From Pinus tabuliformis (taxonomy: Eukaryota; Streptophyta; Pinopsida; Pinales; Pinaceae): 64,000 bases of DNA. Every line of letters starts with the position of its first letter. Position 1 is the stretch's first letter. Below the pieces are notes generated by a model that saw only the letters and a program-made list of their open reading frames with translations, did not search any database and had not been told where the DNA came from. Shown here in pieces: positions 22,751 through 34,778 of the stretch. Position numbers and translations under genes: made by a program. The stretch covers positions 833,194,071 through 833,258,070 of the forward strand of contig CM062816.1 in the NCBI GenBank assembly GCA_031772625.1. The letters run 5' to 3'.

Positions 22751-23260
22751 ATTTATAGAGAAAGTACAGCAAGACATTCCAGGAGAGGGAATCAAACATC
22801 AGCTTCAGTTGTTATGCAGTGTGTATGCACTATCATTGCTGCACAACCATCTTGGTGATTTCCTTTCCACTGGTTACATTGATAGCGAACAATCAGCACT
22901 TGCAACTGATCAGCTACGTGCACTCTACTCACAGGTTTTTATATCAATTTCTTTATAAATGACTATTATACATGATTTCTAGATTGTTCACTCTTTAGCA
23001 TTTCTATAATGATTTAAGAATGCCATAAATAATGTTATGCTGGGTTGCAGGTTCGTCCAAATGCTGTGGCTCTTGTAGATGCATTTAATTATACAGATCA
23101 CTTTTTGGGATCTATACTTGGACGATATGATGGAAATGTCTATCCACATCTATATGAGGAAGCTTTCAAGGATCCTTTGAATGAGACAGTTGTACCCGAA
23201 GGTTATGAGGAACACATTCGTCCACTTCTCAAGCAACAGGTTAAAATTTCAAGATTGTGA
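22751..23260 (+). CDS. ACX1: Acyl-CoA oxidase, last two exons (partial)
   Basis: Peroxisomal acyl-CoA oxidase makes trans-2-enoyl-CoA and H2O2 in the first step of beta-oxidation, including jasmonate precursor shortening in the ACX1/ACX5 group. Exon 1 here (22751-22934) follows a TTTGTCACCAG acceptor. It encodes the C-terminal helical domain with LHNHLGDFLSTGYI and ends at an ACAG/GTTTTT donor. Exon 2 (23051-23260) begins after TTGCAG with VRPNAVALVDAFNYTDH and includes GRYDGNVYP. Phases agree. The protein ends SRL, a peroxisomal targeting signal type 1; the family usually ends ARL. The flavin and catalytic domains are not in the window upstream. ACX1/5 rather than ACX2/3/4 is judged from memory of the C-terminus. 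Confidence 0.85.
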
Positions 23261-24330
23261 ATTAAAAGGTTTAAATTATTTCCAGGATATATTTATATAA
23301 ATATTATATTTTCTATCCTATTATTGAATAATTCGACGTCCATGCATGGTTTTGGAGTCACTATTGTTTGATAAACATACCATTGATATACTTGTCTACT
23401 TGAGCACAGTTCTGTTGTAACTGCATTAAGCAGGGCCAAGTGATAAATAAACTCGTTCAAGAAGAAAAAGTCTAGTTGGAAATACTTAATGAATACTGGC
23501 TTTGCAAAATGTTATTGCTTTTTTGGACAGTTTATTGATTGATTACGGTTGGATAATTCTTGATGAAATTTCCTACGAATAATTTGAGGTAATGGCCCAC
23601 CAGAAACTAGACGTTTGGAGTCAAATGATATTTTATTAGCAGGATTTAAGTTTGTATATACTATTTTACATATTCCTTATATATCAATTTTGAATTCTTC
23701 TCCGAATATCAACATTTGGTTGTTAAGACAGATCTTACGAGCACTGAAAATTGCTAAATATGCAATTTTAAGACAAGAAAACACTAGCACACACTCGCGT
23801 ATATTGTAGTTAAGATTAAAATTTCATTATACCATTGTCTGATTTCCTGCGTTATTATCATCATTATACTTACCTGGGCAGGGTCAATTGCTTAATCAAA
23901 GAAGGCCGATGGCCTATGAAGGCCTCCTTCATTACTAGTGCCAAAGCATATCCCGTGTGTCATCCCCATATGCTCACTATTATGTATTTTTCTCATAATT
24001 TGGTTTGCTTCCAGTGATTTACACGTTGCTTGACTGGATGGAACTATCCTTTTATGATGACTCGTTAATGATCGCCATAATGAAGATGCTACACAGGAAG
24101 GCCTAATTAGTTATTTGAAAACTTGTGTTCCCAATTTTCATGTACATCGGGCCTTTGTGTAAATAAAGAGAATGCCCTGCTGGCTAGTTGAAAGCTTTCG
24201 TTCTCCCGATTGTCATGGTGGCTAGTTGAAAGCTTTCGTTCTCTCGATTGCCATGTACGTTGGGCCTTTGTGTATATAAAGAGAGTGCCTTGCTGGCTAA
24301 TTCAAAGCTTTGTCCCACTCCTCCAGTTGA
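23261..24330 (+). other. Downstream region with partial duplication
   Basis: AT-rich, no gene. A block GGCTAGTTGAAAGCTTTCGTTCTC.CGATTG occurs twice (24180 and 24220), inside a larger duplication of GTACAT/GT.GGGCCTTTGTGTA.ATAAAGAG (24142 and 24248). The AATAAA at about 24163 could serve the oxidase transcript but is 900 bases from its stop. Confidence 0.35.
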
Positions 24331-24429
24331 GGAGTCGTTCTGCCCTTTGGAGGATGGTGGGAAAATAAAATGAGATGAGATGAACGCTCTCCTTCATTTG
24401 GCCGCTCAACGCCCTTCACACGTCGTCCT

Positions 24430-24790
24430 CACTTGTTCAAATTGAGGGGGAGCTGTGAGGGGAGTTGCAGTGAGGTGTGAGTCGCTGTGAGGGGAGCTGC
24501 GGTGAGGGCAGAGGCGAGGGAGCTGTGAGGTGAGAGCTGCGGTGAGGTTGTGAGGGCTGCGGGAGCTGCGTTGAGAGCTGAGGGGAGCTGTGAGGGGAGC
24601 TGCGGTGAGGGGAGAGGCGAGGGAGCCGTGAGGTGAGAGCTGCGGCGAGGGGAGCTGTGTGAAGCTGCGGGGAGTACTGGGAGCTGCAAGGGGTTGTGAG
24701 GAGCTGTGAAGCGAAGCGGTGAGGGCTGAACGTTGAGCATTGAGGGAGGAGCGTGAGCGCTGAGGGTTTGCGCGTGGAGCGAGGCCGATA
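24430..24790 (+). repeat. G-rich GAGCTGCGGTGAGG minisatellite
   Basis: Degenerate tandem words (GGGGAGCTG, GTGAGG, GGGAGCTGTGAGG) over about 360 bases, far more GC-rich than its surroundings. Long ORFs on the minus strand here are repeat artefacts. Confidence 0.7.
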
Positions 24791-24869
24791 GTGACGGCAA
24801 TTTTGAGTTTCATTTTCCGCTGAAGGAACAGGTCAGACCCACAATTTCGTTTTCAACTGAAGGGGCAGG

Positions 24870-25134
24870 TCGAACCCACATTTCCCTCATTTACATATTA
24901 TTTATTTTTTGTGTTTTTGGTCTTCGTTTTAAAACATCAAGCTAGAGCTCTATAAAACCAGGGTCATTAAACCTTTGTTAACGAGAAAAAGTCTAAATGC
25001 CCACATTTCCCACATTTCCCTCATTTACATATTATTTATATTTTTTGTGTTTTTGGTTTTCATTTTAAAACATCAAGCTAGAGCTCTATAAAACCAGGTT
25101 CATTAAACCTTTGTTAACGAGAAAAAGTCTAAAT
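24870..25134 (+). repeat. Tandem duplication, about 130 bp
   Basis: CCCACATTTCCCTCATTTAC through GAGAAAAAGTCTAAATG occurs twice in tandem with few differences. Confidence 0.8.
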
Positions 25135-25550
25135 GCAAAAGCATTTTAGTATGGAGACAGGGTCCAGTGCAAAAAAAGCACTGGTCTTGGTGAAAAAGAA
25201 GTATCCAGGAATCTCGGAGATAGGGAAATTTCATCCTTCAACCGAAATGCTAATAAAAGGAAACAATTAATAAAAAACCCAAATATTGAACAACAATTGA
25301 GTGTAGGAATACTTGGTTTCTTTAGCACTCCATTCGTGGAGTGTTCTACTCAAACATTATTGAAAAGAAAACTATGAAAACAAGATGTCTTATAAAGTAG
25401 CCTAAACATAGGCTAAACAAAACAAGTATAAGAAAGTAACATAATATCAATATTTCTTACTATGAAGGATCTCCTATAATTAAATATAATAAAGACTAGG
25501 AGATTAGAGTGGAATAACTAGTAAAGGCTTGATCTCATGGCATATTAATA

Positions 25551-25652
25551 TACATTAATTATATTGTACCTTTGTTTTTGGAATAGTTTATGAATTATTA
25601 CACATTAATTATATTGTACCTTTGTTTTTGGAATAGTTTATGAATTATTACT
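25551..25652 (+). repeat. Tandem duplication, about 50 bp
   Basis: Two adjacent, nearly identical copies of ACATTAATTATATTGTACC...GAATTATTAC. Confidence 0.85.
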
Positions 25653-26352
25653 TTTAAGTATTGTAATGTGAGATATTGCCATGGAGATTACTTCTTAAAT
25701 CAAATATAACATTTCGGCTGGGAATTGACTTTTTTATTTTAATATATTGAGACATTTAATAACTAATTATTTTGATTATTCAAAACATTTGATTATTATG
25801 TTCGAATGTAAAATTTTAATGTTCAGGCAAGGAAATTCATATTTTTGTTTATCTATGATTAGTCTATATTTAAAGTAACAATAATAATCTAATTTTAAGG
25901 TAATGGCCAAGACAAGCATCAAATTGGTATATGTGATCTTATTATTTGTCGGACAAGGGACTCCCTTTTCATACAATGATTTGACTTGATTTTTAAAGTC
26001 TACTGAAGTGTACATACTCTACATCCCTTTGGATTTGAATTTTTGACTATTACAAAGAAACACATTCTTAATTATTACTTTACCCTCTAGAATAAGTACG
26101 ATAAAAGAAAATGCATGTTACTTTGCCTATATAGAATGAGTATATATAGATTCTCATTCTCATTGGAAACAGTTCACGTGCTTATAATTTTCATCTTTTT
26201 TTACGATATGGACATGACATTATATTGAATACCGATAATAAGATTCATTTTCCATCTTAATTAAAAATTGTTAAAGCAAATATTTAGAATTGTCAAATTA
26301 ATTTCATAGACAAACTAAAAAAATTGATTCCGTACCTTCGATAGTCTTCAAA

Positions 26353-26460
26353 TATGAGCATGTAAATGAATGATAAGGAGTTGAAGGTGTCAATAAGCAC
26401 AATATGATGAGCATGTAAATGAATGATAAGGAGTTGAAGGTGTCAATAAGCACAATATGA
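26353..26460 (+). repeat. Tandem duplication, 54 bp
   Basis: ATGAGCATGTAAATGAATGATAAGGAG...GCACAATATG occurs twice without visible change, so the event is young. Confidence 0.85.
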
Positions 26461-26639
26461 GTTTCATAGCCCTAGCCTTTCGCTCTAAACTTGTTGAAGT
26501 GACCTTAAACAAAGGGCCTGTAAACTTAAAGTTTATGTAATTGAGACAACATTCTCTAGGTGAAAGGCTTTTTAAAAATTTACTACTATATTTTATTAAA
26601 TAGAGATTATAATAAAATTTAGAAAATGTCACCACTTTA

Positions 26640-27930
26640 TCATATAGGGTATTATGTAGATTTCATAATGTTTTGAAACAGATTTATATTGAACTTTTTT
26701 AGGTCAACATTATAGATGATATTGTTACCATTATTGTAGAAAAGTAAAATTTCATCTTTTAAAGAATTAAAATTGACTAATGTGGAAGAGTTGAATGTGA
26801 ATCATGTGGGCTTTCAAGGTGTGTTGTGATGGTCAATTTGCTTTAATCTAGTTGTGTGAACATTTTTTTGTAGATTGATTTACTTGATATACCATTTCCC
26901 AGCATTTTGGAAAAAAGCGAAATTTTCTCTCCATAACGAGTAAAGTTAAACCATGTAGGGTTTCAAATGTCATAATGTTCATCATGCTTTTGGATGAACG
27001 TTGTGTTGAAAATTTATGCTAAGTTGACATTTCATGTAATGCTATGACCCACCATCATTGAAAGAATTCAAAATTTCCCCTCCATAAATGATTACATTCA
27101 AATAATGTGGGTGTCATATGTTTTCACAATATTCATTATGCTTTTGATTTAGATTTGTATTGAAATTGTTTGGAGACCAACATGAAAGGTGATATTATTA
27201 ACGTCAATGGAAAAAACAAAAACTAAATAATATTAGACTTTTGTAGGTTGTTATAATGTTTAGCACGCTTTTGGATTGAATTTGTGGAATTTGTTTTGTA
27301 AATTGATGCTTTAGGTAAATAATATTTTCCATCATAAGGGAGAGAAAAAGTCAATTTTCATGAATAATTAAAATTTTAGGATATTTAGATACTTAAGACC
27401 TGTTAAATTCAACTTGGTCTAATATGTCTATTAGGTGAAAGTGTATATTTTAGTGTGTTTCTTTAGTATGTATTGATTGCATTGTAACTCAATGATCATG
27501 ATATGTTATAGACATAGAGTGATTTGATGGTTCATATTCTCCTTAATACTAATGACTATTGATCAATGGCTTGACACCTAATTGGTCCATGACCTCTATT
27601 GAAAGGGCATGGAGGGTCATGGTTGATGATTGATTGCAAGAAGCCTCTTATGTAATTTTTTTCTTTTTCCTTAAGTGGTCATGTTGGATATGCTCGTGGT
27701 CTGTTTCCCTCTTTGAGGGTATTAAACACGCAAAAATACTAGTGTTGTGATCTTTGATCTGGTTGTGTGAGTGGTTACTAAAGGTATTCATCATGTATGG
27801 AATACCTTGTTTGCTCGAACATAAAATTGAATCGTGTAGGTTTTCAAGGCTTGTCATATTATTCATCACACTTTTGGACTAGAGTTGTGTTGAAAATGTG
27901 TGCAAGTTAATGTTTTAGGCAATTAATCCT
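26640..27930 (+). repeat. Degenerate tandem array, period about 145 bp
   Basis: A core like AATCATGTAGG.TTTCAAG.TGTCATAATGTTCATCATGCTTTTGGAT recurs at about 26798, 26949, 27093, 27232 and 27828, each followed by TTGTGTTGAAAATT. An old, diverged satellite-like array with a gap between the fourth and fifth copies. Confidence 0.55.
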
Positions 27931-28683
27931 TTCACTTCTTTTCTAGCACTCTACTATAATGACATTATTGATAAATTCAAAGAACAACGAGTTTTTAGTA
28001 TCAATGATAAGTTTGAAGTTTTGTAGAACCCTTTCTTTTCGTATTTTAATACCTTGCCATCATGTCCATTGATAAAAGGGTCTTGCTGATAGTCCTTAAC
28101 TTAGAAAGCATAAAAATTAAACAATAATGAATAATTTTTGTTGCATTATAGATGTATACAAATCAACATAGTCTGACAAATAGATGAAATGATGACCCTT
28201 TTATAGATTTTTTTTTTCCATACAATTTTTCTTGATATCCAACAAAGACTTTTAGGTACCATAAGGTTAAGTTGTTTAATTGGAAAATTTTGAGTTCCCC
28301 ATGGGTTTTTAGGAATTGAATCCATTTATGCTTTCGAATATACATCTAAAAAAGAAAAAATCACAATCTCACCCGAAATTGTATCCCCACATTACAACGA
28401 AAAATACCATTTTGTCTATTAGTGAGATTGCGCCTTACATATCCCCTATTAAATGTAGAAGCTATTTATTATAATGATTCTTTATTGAGGAATATTACCA
28501 TGTTGTGCCATAAGTTGGCTACAACTATTAATTGATCATACCTAATGTAAAAAAGGGTTAGATGATGAATGAAAATGTACATGAGAGACTTGGTACCTTA
28601 TATAATCATGCTTAATACAAAATGATTTCTAGGAAATTTATCAATCATCACTCACCCTTAGACATTAGTTAATCATCACTCAC
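27931..28683. other. AT-rich, no gene seen
   Basis: Only short ORFs; a TCATCACTCACCC duplication near 28645-28690 leads into the next array. Confidence 0.4.
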
Positions 28684-29210
28684 CCCTAGACTTCTAGGTG
28701 CATCATGTTTTTATAATATTTTCTCTTACACCGAAGTACTATGGTTGTGTAATTGGCAAATCAATTGGTGACAATTAATGTAATTTCATATGGCTCATAT
28801 AAGTAAGTATATCTCAAAGAACTATTTCATATCTTTGAAATGCTTATGCATCAACTATTTATATATTCCATGGTGTTCACTTATCATTTACCCCTTGACT
28901 TCCTCTACGTGCATATCATCTTATTATAATACTTTATCTCTGCACCAAAAGTATTGTGGTTGCATGAATGGAAATATGATCGAAAACAATTTAAGGTAAT
29001 TACATATGGCTCAAAGTACTAAATAGCCTAATGAATTATTTCATGTCTTTTAGAGGCTTATAAGTTAACTATCTATAGATTCATTAGTATTCAAGTTTAT
29101 TTTGAGTGCATACTTGCATTCTCATTTATTGCCATTGCATATCAATCTTATGTGCATCATCGTTGCTTATCCTAAGGTACTCTTCATAATATTTCTCTAG
29201 TCCTATATCC
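28684..29210 (+). repeat. Degenerate tandem array, period about 210 bp
   Basis: CACCCCTAGACTTCTAGGTGCATCATG...GGTTG...ATATGGCTCA...ATTTCATATCTTT (28684-28890) recurs diverged at 28891-29105. A third, weaker unit begins near 29145. Confidence 0.55.
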
Positions 29211-29570
29211 ATTATGGTGGTAGGAGTTGGATGTTGATCCATGGCACACGGGAAAAGAATGAATGCTATACATCTAGAAGTGAGCTAAATCCTTAAAAGT
29301 TATGTTTGAAAACCTTGATGATAGAATTGAAACCTATTAGAGCTTGTGAACCATGCCATCCCAATTGAGAAATATATTAACACAAACTATGCTTAACAAT
29401 AATAAAAGTTATTATTTACAATAGAAGGAAAATGATTTAAAGTCCTTCAAATGGAAACTTGACATTAAAGATATAGAAAGTAACATTCCTTAAGTTTAAT
29501 GGTAGAGGGATATATTAATGCTTGATATAGAAAAGTATAAGTTTGATGGTGAAAGGATGAACATTATTCA
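29211..29570. other. Left flank of the 29.6-kb element
   Basis: AT-rich, no gene. Its last five bases, ATTCA (29566-29570), are repeated at 36355 after the element. Confidence 0.5.
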
Positions 29571-29608
29571 TGTTAGTTTTTGTGCATCAGACGTGTTCTA
29601 GTCTCGAC

Positions 29609-29792
29609 TGTCAAACACATACGTGGCAGCGACAGAATATGAGTGATAAGCATGAGAGTACATCTATTATTGACATGATATACATTTATAATACATAGGA
29701 GTGACCCTTGGTTTCATATTCCAAGTGGTCCCTTGGACTCCCTTTGGTTGTTCAAATTTCACACCAACCCTTAGAGTATTAGGTGTCCAACA
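29609..29792 (-). repeat. 3' LTR of the nested element
   Basis: 184 bases, over 90 percent like 31846-32029 by eye. Confidence 0.9.
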
Positions 29793-29904
29793 TCCCCCCC
29801 TTAATCCGAAGGGTTATGTATGAGTCCAAGAAAGTTGTAATACAAAACATGCAAAAATGCATGGCAGCGCTACACTGAATGTGCTCTCTGAAATGTTGGT
29901 ATAA

Positions 29905-30240
29905 GGGAGGTGGTTTAAGGATGACCACGAACACTCGAATGCTTAGTGTAGTTCCCGAAACTCTTCCAAATTTGGCATGACGCTGAGGTCTTCTGCTAGA
30001 GGAAGTGCTCCTAATGTTTTGAAGAGGGAAACTTTCAACCATGAAAGGGAGATCTCACCCCGCATAAAAAGGGAGAACCTCAACCTGAAAAGGGAGGTCT
30101 CAACCTGTGATGGTTTAAGGATGACCAACAACTCTGGAATGCTTAATGCAATTCTTGGAACTCTTCCAAAACTGGAAAGAAGTTGAAGTCTTCTGCTAGA
30201 GGAAGTGTCCCCAATTCTTTGAAGAGGCATCACCAACTGA
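29905..30240 (-). repeat. Internal duplication in the nested element
   Basis: TGGTTTAAGGATGACCA...CTTCTGCTAGAGGAAGTG at 29911 recurs at 30111, period about 200. Between the copies, AAAGGGAG.TCTCA-type words repeat three times. Confidence 0.7.
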
Positions 30241-30248
30241 AGGCATGC

Positions 30249-31010
30249 TCAGGGGCATCTTTGTCTTTGGCTACAACTCTGAATCTGGTATGGTAGGTTG
30301 TGGCTCAGGCTCACTTGATGTGGCTTTGAAGCTTGTAGATGACCATCACTTCCCCCCCTGTCAGATACAAGGTGAGAAGATGAAGAGATCTCAACTGTAA
30401 GACTTTTCAATATTCGAGAACAAGTTCTGACATATGACTGAAATATCTTCTTGGCTGTTGAAACCCATTGCCAAGAAGTGATCCATCCAAGATGAATCTT
30501 TGTTCTTGCAGGAGGCTTGTTTTTGAAGCATCTGTTTGAAGAATGAGTGGTTTTATGAAAGTGCTCACATGGATGAAGATCAAAACAGTGATCTTTCATA
30601 TGGCCAACTCGGTCACAATGTTGGCATTTAGCATTTTGTTATTGCTGCTGTGGAAAATGAACAGAATCTGAAACATCTGAAGGTGAATTGTCATGAAGGA
30701 ATCCAACACTCTGAAACTGAATGGGCTTTGAGTAATCTGGAATATGAAAGGACACGTACTTGTCATATCCAAACCAATTTTGTGCTTGTTGTGGACAAGC
30801 TCTTCCCAAGGTTTGATGATGGGCTTGGGAAGTGCAGATTGAATTTCTGTATCTGCATGTACAACTGCTGCTTCATTGGATACTAAATCTAAATGAACTT
30901 CAACAATATTGACTTGCTGCTGATCAGAGTTTATCTCAATGTTCTGAACGGAATGGTGCTTACGATGTTGTAGCTCTTCTTGTTGTAGCTTTGTCTCAAG
31001 CTGCAAAAAC
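30249..31010 (-). pseudogene. Gag remnant with one intact and one defective zinc knuckle
   Basis: Minus-strand frames at 30596-31006 (136 codons) and 30249-30599 (116 codons) belong to one decayed gag. In the second frame, a CCHC knuckle CQHCDRVGHMKDHC is complete. A second follows directly, CEHFHKTTHSSNRC, whose second Cys is Phe. A TAA just upstream of the first knuckle replaces a likely Gln after a Gln run. Zinc knuckles of Gag bind element RNA. No pol sequence follows. The upstream frame is Gln/Glu-rich and unassigned. Confidence 0.6.
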
Positions 31011-31845
31011 TCAATGTTCTCCTGTGCATGTTGGAGACAAGTTTTAATATTGGGAAGAGGTAACGGGCCTCAAACATAATAAAATTGTAGACTAAGGAGA
31101 GAAGAGGGCGAGATTACTAAAACTAGAGACCTCGCTGACGGATAGGGAGTGTTTTTCATTTGATTTTCAGATCTGTATGCAACACATGCCAACGCTATTA
31201 AAGAAGAAGCTTAAACTAGGGACCTGCAAACCTAATGCTTATGTAGCTTAGAGGCAGATCTGACAACCTTTAATTAGGCGTGGATGGTAGCGCTGAGTAC
31301 CCAGGCTAAAAATGTGGGATCTGAGAGGACAGAGTCACTGACAGTAACGTCCACGACCATTCATTTCTTGCTGGCTTTCCCAAATTTTACACTGAGTATG
31401 AGGAGACTAGCTGTTTTTTTTTTTTTTTCTATGTTGAGAATGCAAATAGAAAGACCACAAATCAATTCCAAACCAAACTCAGATTAGAGTAGCTATGAAG
31501 TAGCTATGAACCATATGATATAATGAACATAAAGTGACATGAACCAGTGCTCAAAATAATCTCAATGCATATATAAATACGACCCTCATATAAAACGAAA
31601 TTTAATGCAGGAGTAACGCTACAACTTCACATGTAAACCTTGAACTTCAATTAATGCACAGAGAAAGAACATATATACTAGGATTTAGTGGGGTAGAGAG
31701 CCAAATTTAGGTCATGCGTTCTAATGGGTGCATATTTAAGAGAGTTTAGATAACACCCAGGTCTAGAAACAAACTCATAGAGAATGACCACAAAAAATAG
31801 TTGCTCAAATTGGAGCACGACATGAATTCACCTGCTCTAATACCA

Positions 31846-32029
31846 TGTCAAGCACATACATGGCAACAACAAAATATGAATGATAAGCATGAGAGTCCAT
31901 CTATTATTGACATGATATACATTTATAATACATAAGAGTGACCCTTGGTTTCATATTCCAAGTGGTCCCTTAGACTCCTTTTGGCTGTTCAGCTTCCACA
32001 CCAACCCTTAGAGGATTAGGTGTCCAACA
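31846..32029 (-). repeat. 5' LTR of the nested element
   Basis: 184 bases; primer site adjoins at 31834-31845 (complement strand). Confidence 0.9.
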
Positions 32030-33605
32030 TCGACTTTGCTTAGAGAGGCTAAGAAACACGATCTCCAAAACCCAGAAAAAGTTTCGAGAGAAAACACCCA
32101 GAGACAACTCAATTAAATTAAGTCTAACTTAGGGAAATCAATTAATTAAAGGGAATTAATTGAGAAGAGTGAGAATGCTCTAGAAACTCACACAGATTGA
32201 GTTTGAAATAATCTTAATCATTGATGGAGATCTAATCATGACCGTTGGTTCACCAATGAGAGATTATAAGAGTAGGATGCTGTGATGGAGATAGACGCAT
32301 CGAGCTAGTGGGTAATCTAGGTAGACCAAATTTCCTAGAGAGCAAAGATTCAGTCAAGAAGAGAATTCGAGCTAGAGATTTGTAGCAGAGGCAAATGGGA
32401 AACAATAGAGATTCTGGTGGATTTTTCCAGTGCTAGAAGAGTCGGACAGAGGAGGTCGAATTATTCCACAGGAGGCTATGTAGGGGCTTGCATAGAGCCT
32501 CAAGAAGGTAGTTCTATTCAACCAGAGGGAAGGTCAATTTAGGTGCCGGAGACCAGGATAATTTTCCAGAGGGCTAAAGAGTCACTTCTAGAGGCAACAA
32601 CAGGTAGGACATCTTGATCAGAGGAAAATTCAAGGAGTGCGTATGAGGGACTGCCCAACATTTGCACAGAGGCCTTTGTAGGGGTCTTGGATAGCCAGTT
32701 CGAGTGGCTAGATTGTTGCCGTATTGCTTGTGGGGAAGGGGAAAATTACCATAATATTTTTTCTAGTAATTTCTTTGGAGAGGATTGCTAGTTTGGCATC
32801 CAAATTTGTACTTCAAATTTTTTTTATTGAATAATAATAATAAAACCCTCATCTACTGCACCTGTTTTCCCACATTAGGTTTTCCGGGTACATTTGTCCA
32901 AAAATAACGGTGTGAATCTATTGTGTGCACGCGCTCTATTTTCTCAATTCTAGTTTTTACTTTCTGCAGTATTTTTATGGTGAAGAAATTGCAGTGTGAT
33001 TTATTTGCTATTTTGTCGTAAAAAAAGAAACTACATAATTAATTAGTTAGAAGAATAAATTCTAGTTGCTGCATTTCAAGGAATTTTCACATGGTATCAC
33101 AGCAATTTTGATTAGATCAGGATCTCAGTAGAGAGAGGGAGATAATTTCACAGTTCAAAGGGAGATCTGAGTGAATTTCTTCTAGATTTGTGCAGAGGCC
33201 AACCAAGAGTGCAAATTAACAGAACATGGGTTTGATTTCTAGTTGTAGGTGTAGGAAACATTTGAAAAGGCTAGTGCCAGTTCCAACAGGCAGTAATGTT
33301 GTCGGAAAGAAGTTCCTATGAAAATATCAATGTGTTCGTTAAGTAGATTTGGGCATAGTGATTTTGTAGCAGTTTTGCAATAGAAAAATCAACATTAGGA
33401 AGGGAAGAGAAAAGCGCACACAAAGGAATTTCTTTGAGGGTTTCCAGATCTAGCTGGTAGGTGGAAATCCGTGATTTCCAGTCACAGAAGGAAGCAACAA
33501 AGTAGATCTGCGCATTCCAGGAGGGAGTGCGAGTAGTAGAGAAGGAATCCAAGCAGGAAAGGGAGGAGATTCTAGTTTATTTTCCCAAATTTGAGTTTTG
33601 CAAAA

Positions 33606-34526
33606 ATGGCCTCAAAAAGACTTCAAGATCAGGATATGCTATATGGAGCTGCAAATTATTGTATCTGGATAGCTAGAAGGAATTTCCTACTAGGTGAGCA
33701 TAGTCTAAAGATGTATGCAGAAAGGGTTATAACCATACCTATCGGCTCGCAACAGCTAGAGAACTACAATAAGGAGATGGCCAAGGCGAAGAGGATGTTC
33801 CTTGATGGAGTTCGAGATCATATAGTCTTGCATTTCACTGCCAAGAATATGACAAAAGAAATGTGGGACACATTCGCTATGCTTTTCCAGAATCCTTCCA
33901 AGAATCAGAAGTTGTTCTTGAAAGAGAAGCTGAGGACCACCAAAATGCATAAGGGTGAAGGGGTCACTCATTATTTCAATAGAATTCAGAATGCCCAAGA
34001 TGAGCTTGCAATATTTGGAGAGACACCTCTCGAGAGTGAGCTAGTGCATATAACTCTCAATGGTTTCACCAAGGAGTGTGAAACTTTCCTCCAAGTTATT
34101 ACTGGATGATATAACCTACCTGGATGGGATCGATTGTGGGTTGATTTCACTCAGGAAGAGATGAGGCTTGCTATGGTCGAGAGTAATATCAATGGAAGAA
34201 GCAGCAAAGGATCCAAGAGTGTGAAAGACGAGGAGAATGTAGCCCTTGCATCGAAGGGAAAAGAAAAGAAAGGTCTTAGTCTAGGATAAATCTCAAACGG
34301 AGAAGAAAAGAAGAAGGAATATTTGTCGAAGATCAAGTTCTTTAGATGTGGTGAGTTTGGTCACTACAATACCCAGTGTCCCAAGAAGAAGAAGGACAAG
34401 AAGGAAAAACAGGAGCATGCAACAACTTTGACAAAGATTGATAATTTTGCCAACATGTTGGAGGACGGATTTTCTTTGTATGCAACTATACCTCCAGGAG
34501 AGAGGTGGGGAGATCTCGAGCTCTAG
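33606..34526 (+). pseudogene. Copia-type gag with defective zinc knuckle
   Basis: Gag of the 29.6-kb element. From the ATG at 33606 about 168 codons are open and match the copia UBN2-type gag core: a W..W.-type start, then K.K...L...YHMK-like helices, and LNGFTKECETFLQVITG. The frame then meets TGA at 34107, at a position that is Arg in relatives, which fits CGA to TGA decay. It resumes at once (TQEEMRLAMVESN). After a TAA near 34287 it reaches the knuckle FFRCGEFGHYNTQC near 34340, where the first Cys has become Phe. A Lys-rich tail ends at 34524. Not functional now. Confidence 0.75.
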
Positions 34527-34778
34527 TTCCCAAATTTGCAGAGATTTTGGAAGGATCCATGGAGGATAACATTAGATAGATGTTTTCTCAATGATCATTA
34601 CCTTAGCTATAGGGGCCCACAAAATTGAACTAGTAGATGGATCAATGTCAGAATGGCACAATCACATCTTGAGGGACATCTGCAAAACTAGTTGTAGTCA
34701 GTTATTGAGGGGTGCAGATAGAGACTCAGTAGATAGTGCAGAGGCTAGTTGCAGTCAGAGACTCGGGAGACAATGGAA

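Larger units (their letters stand above)
29609..32029 (-). mobile_element. Nested small LTR retrotransposon, 2.4 kb, minus strand
   Basis: Two 184-base LTRs (29609-29792 and 31846-32029), TG...CA ends (TGTTGGACA to TGACA on the minus strand), and a perfect TCGAC duplication (29604-29608, 32030-32034). A primer site reading TGGTATTAGAGC (complement of 31834-31845) lies beside the 5' LTR, and a G-rich purine tract (complement of 29793-29803) beside the 3' LTR. The interior encodes only zinc-knuckle gag remains, so it is non-autonomous. Confidence 0.92.
29571..33091 (+). repeat. 5' LTR, interrupted by a nested element
   Basis: 29571-29608 plus 32035-33091 together match the 3' LTR (TGTTA..TTTTTGTGCAT.AGACG start, TTTTCACA end). 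The insertion adds a TCGAC duplication. An (AAT)n-type poly(A) region lies near 32830. Confidence 0.9.

Noticed and set aside
24406-24813. Two overlapping minus-strand ORFs of 123-135 codons
   Set aside because: Both are translations of the GAGCTGCGGTGAGG minisatellite in different frames.
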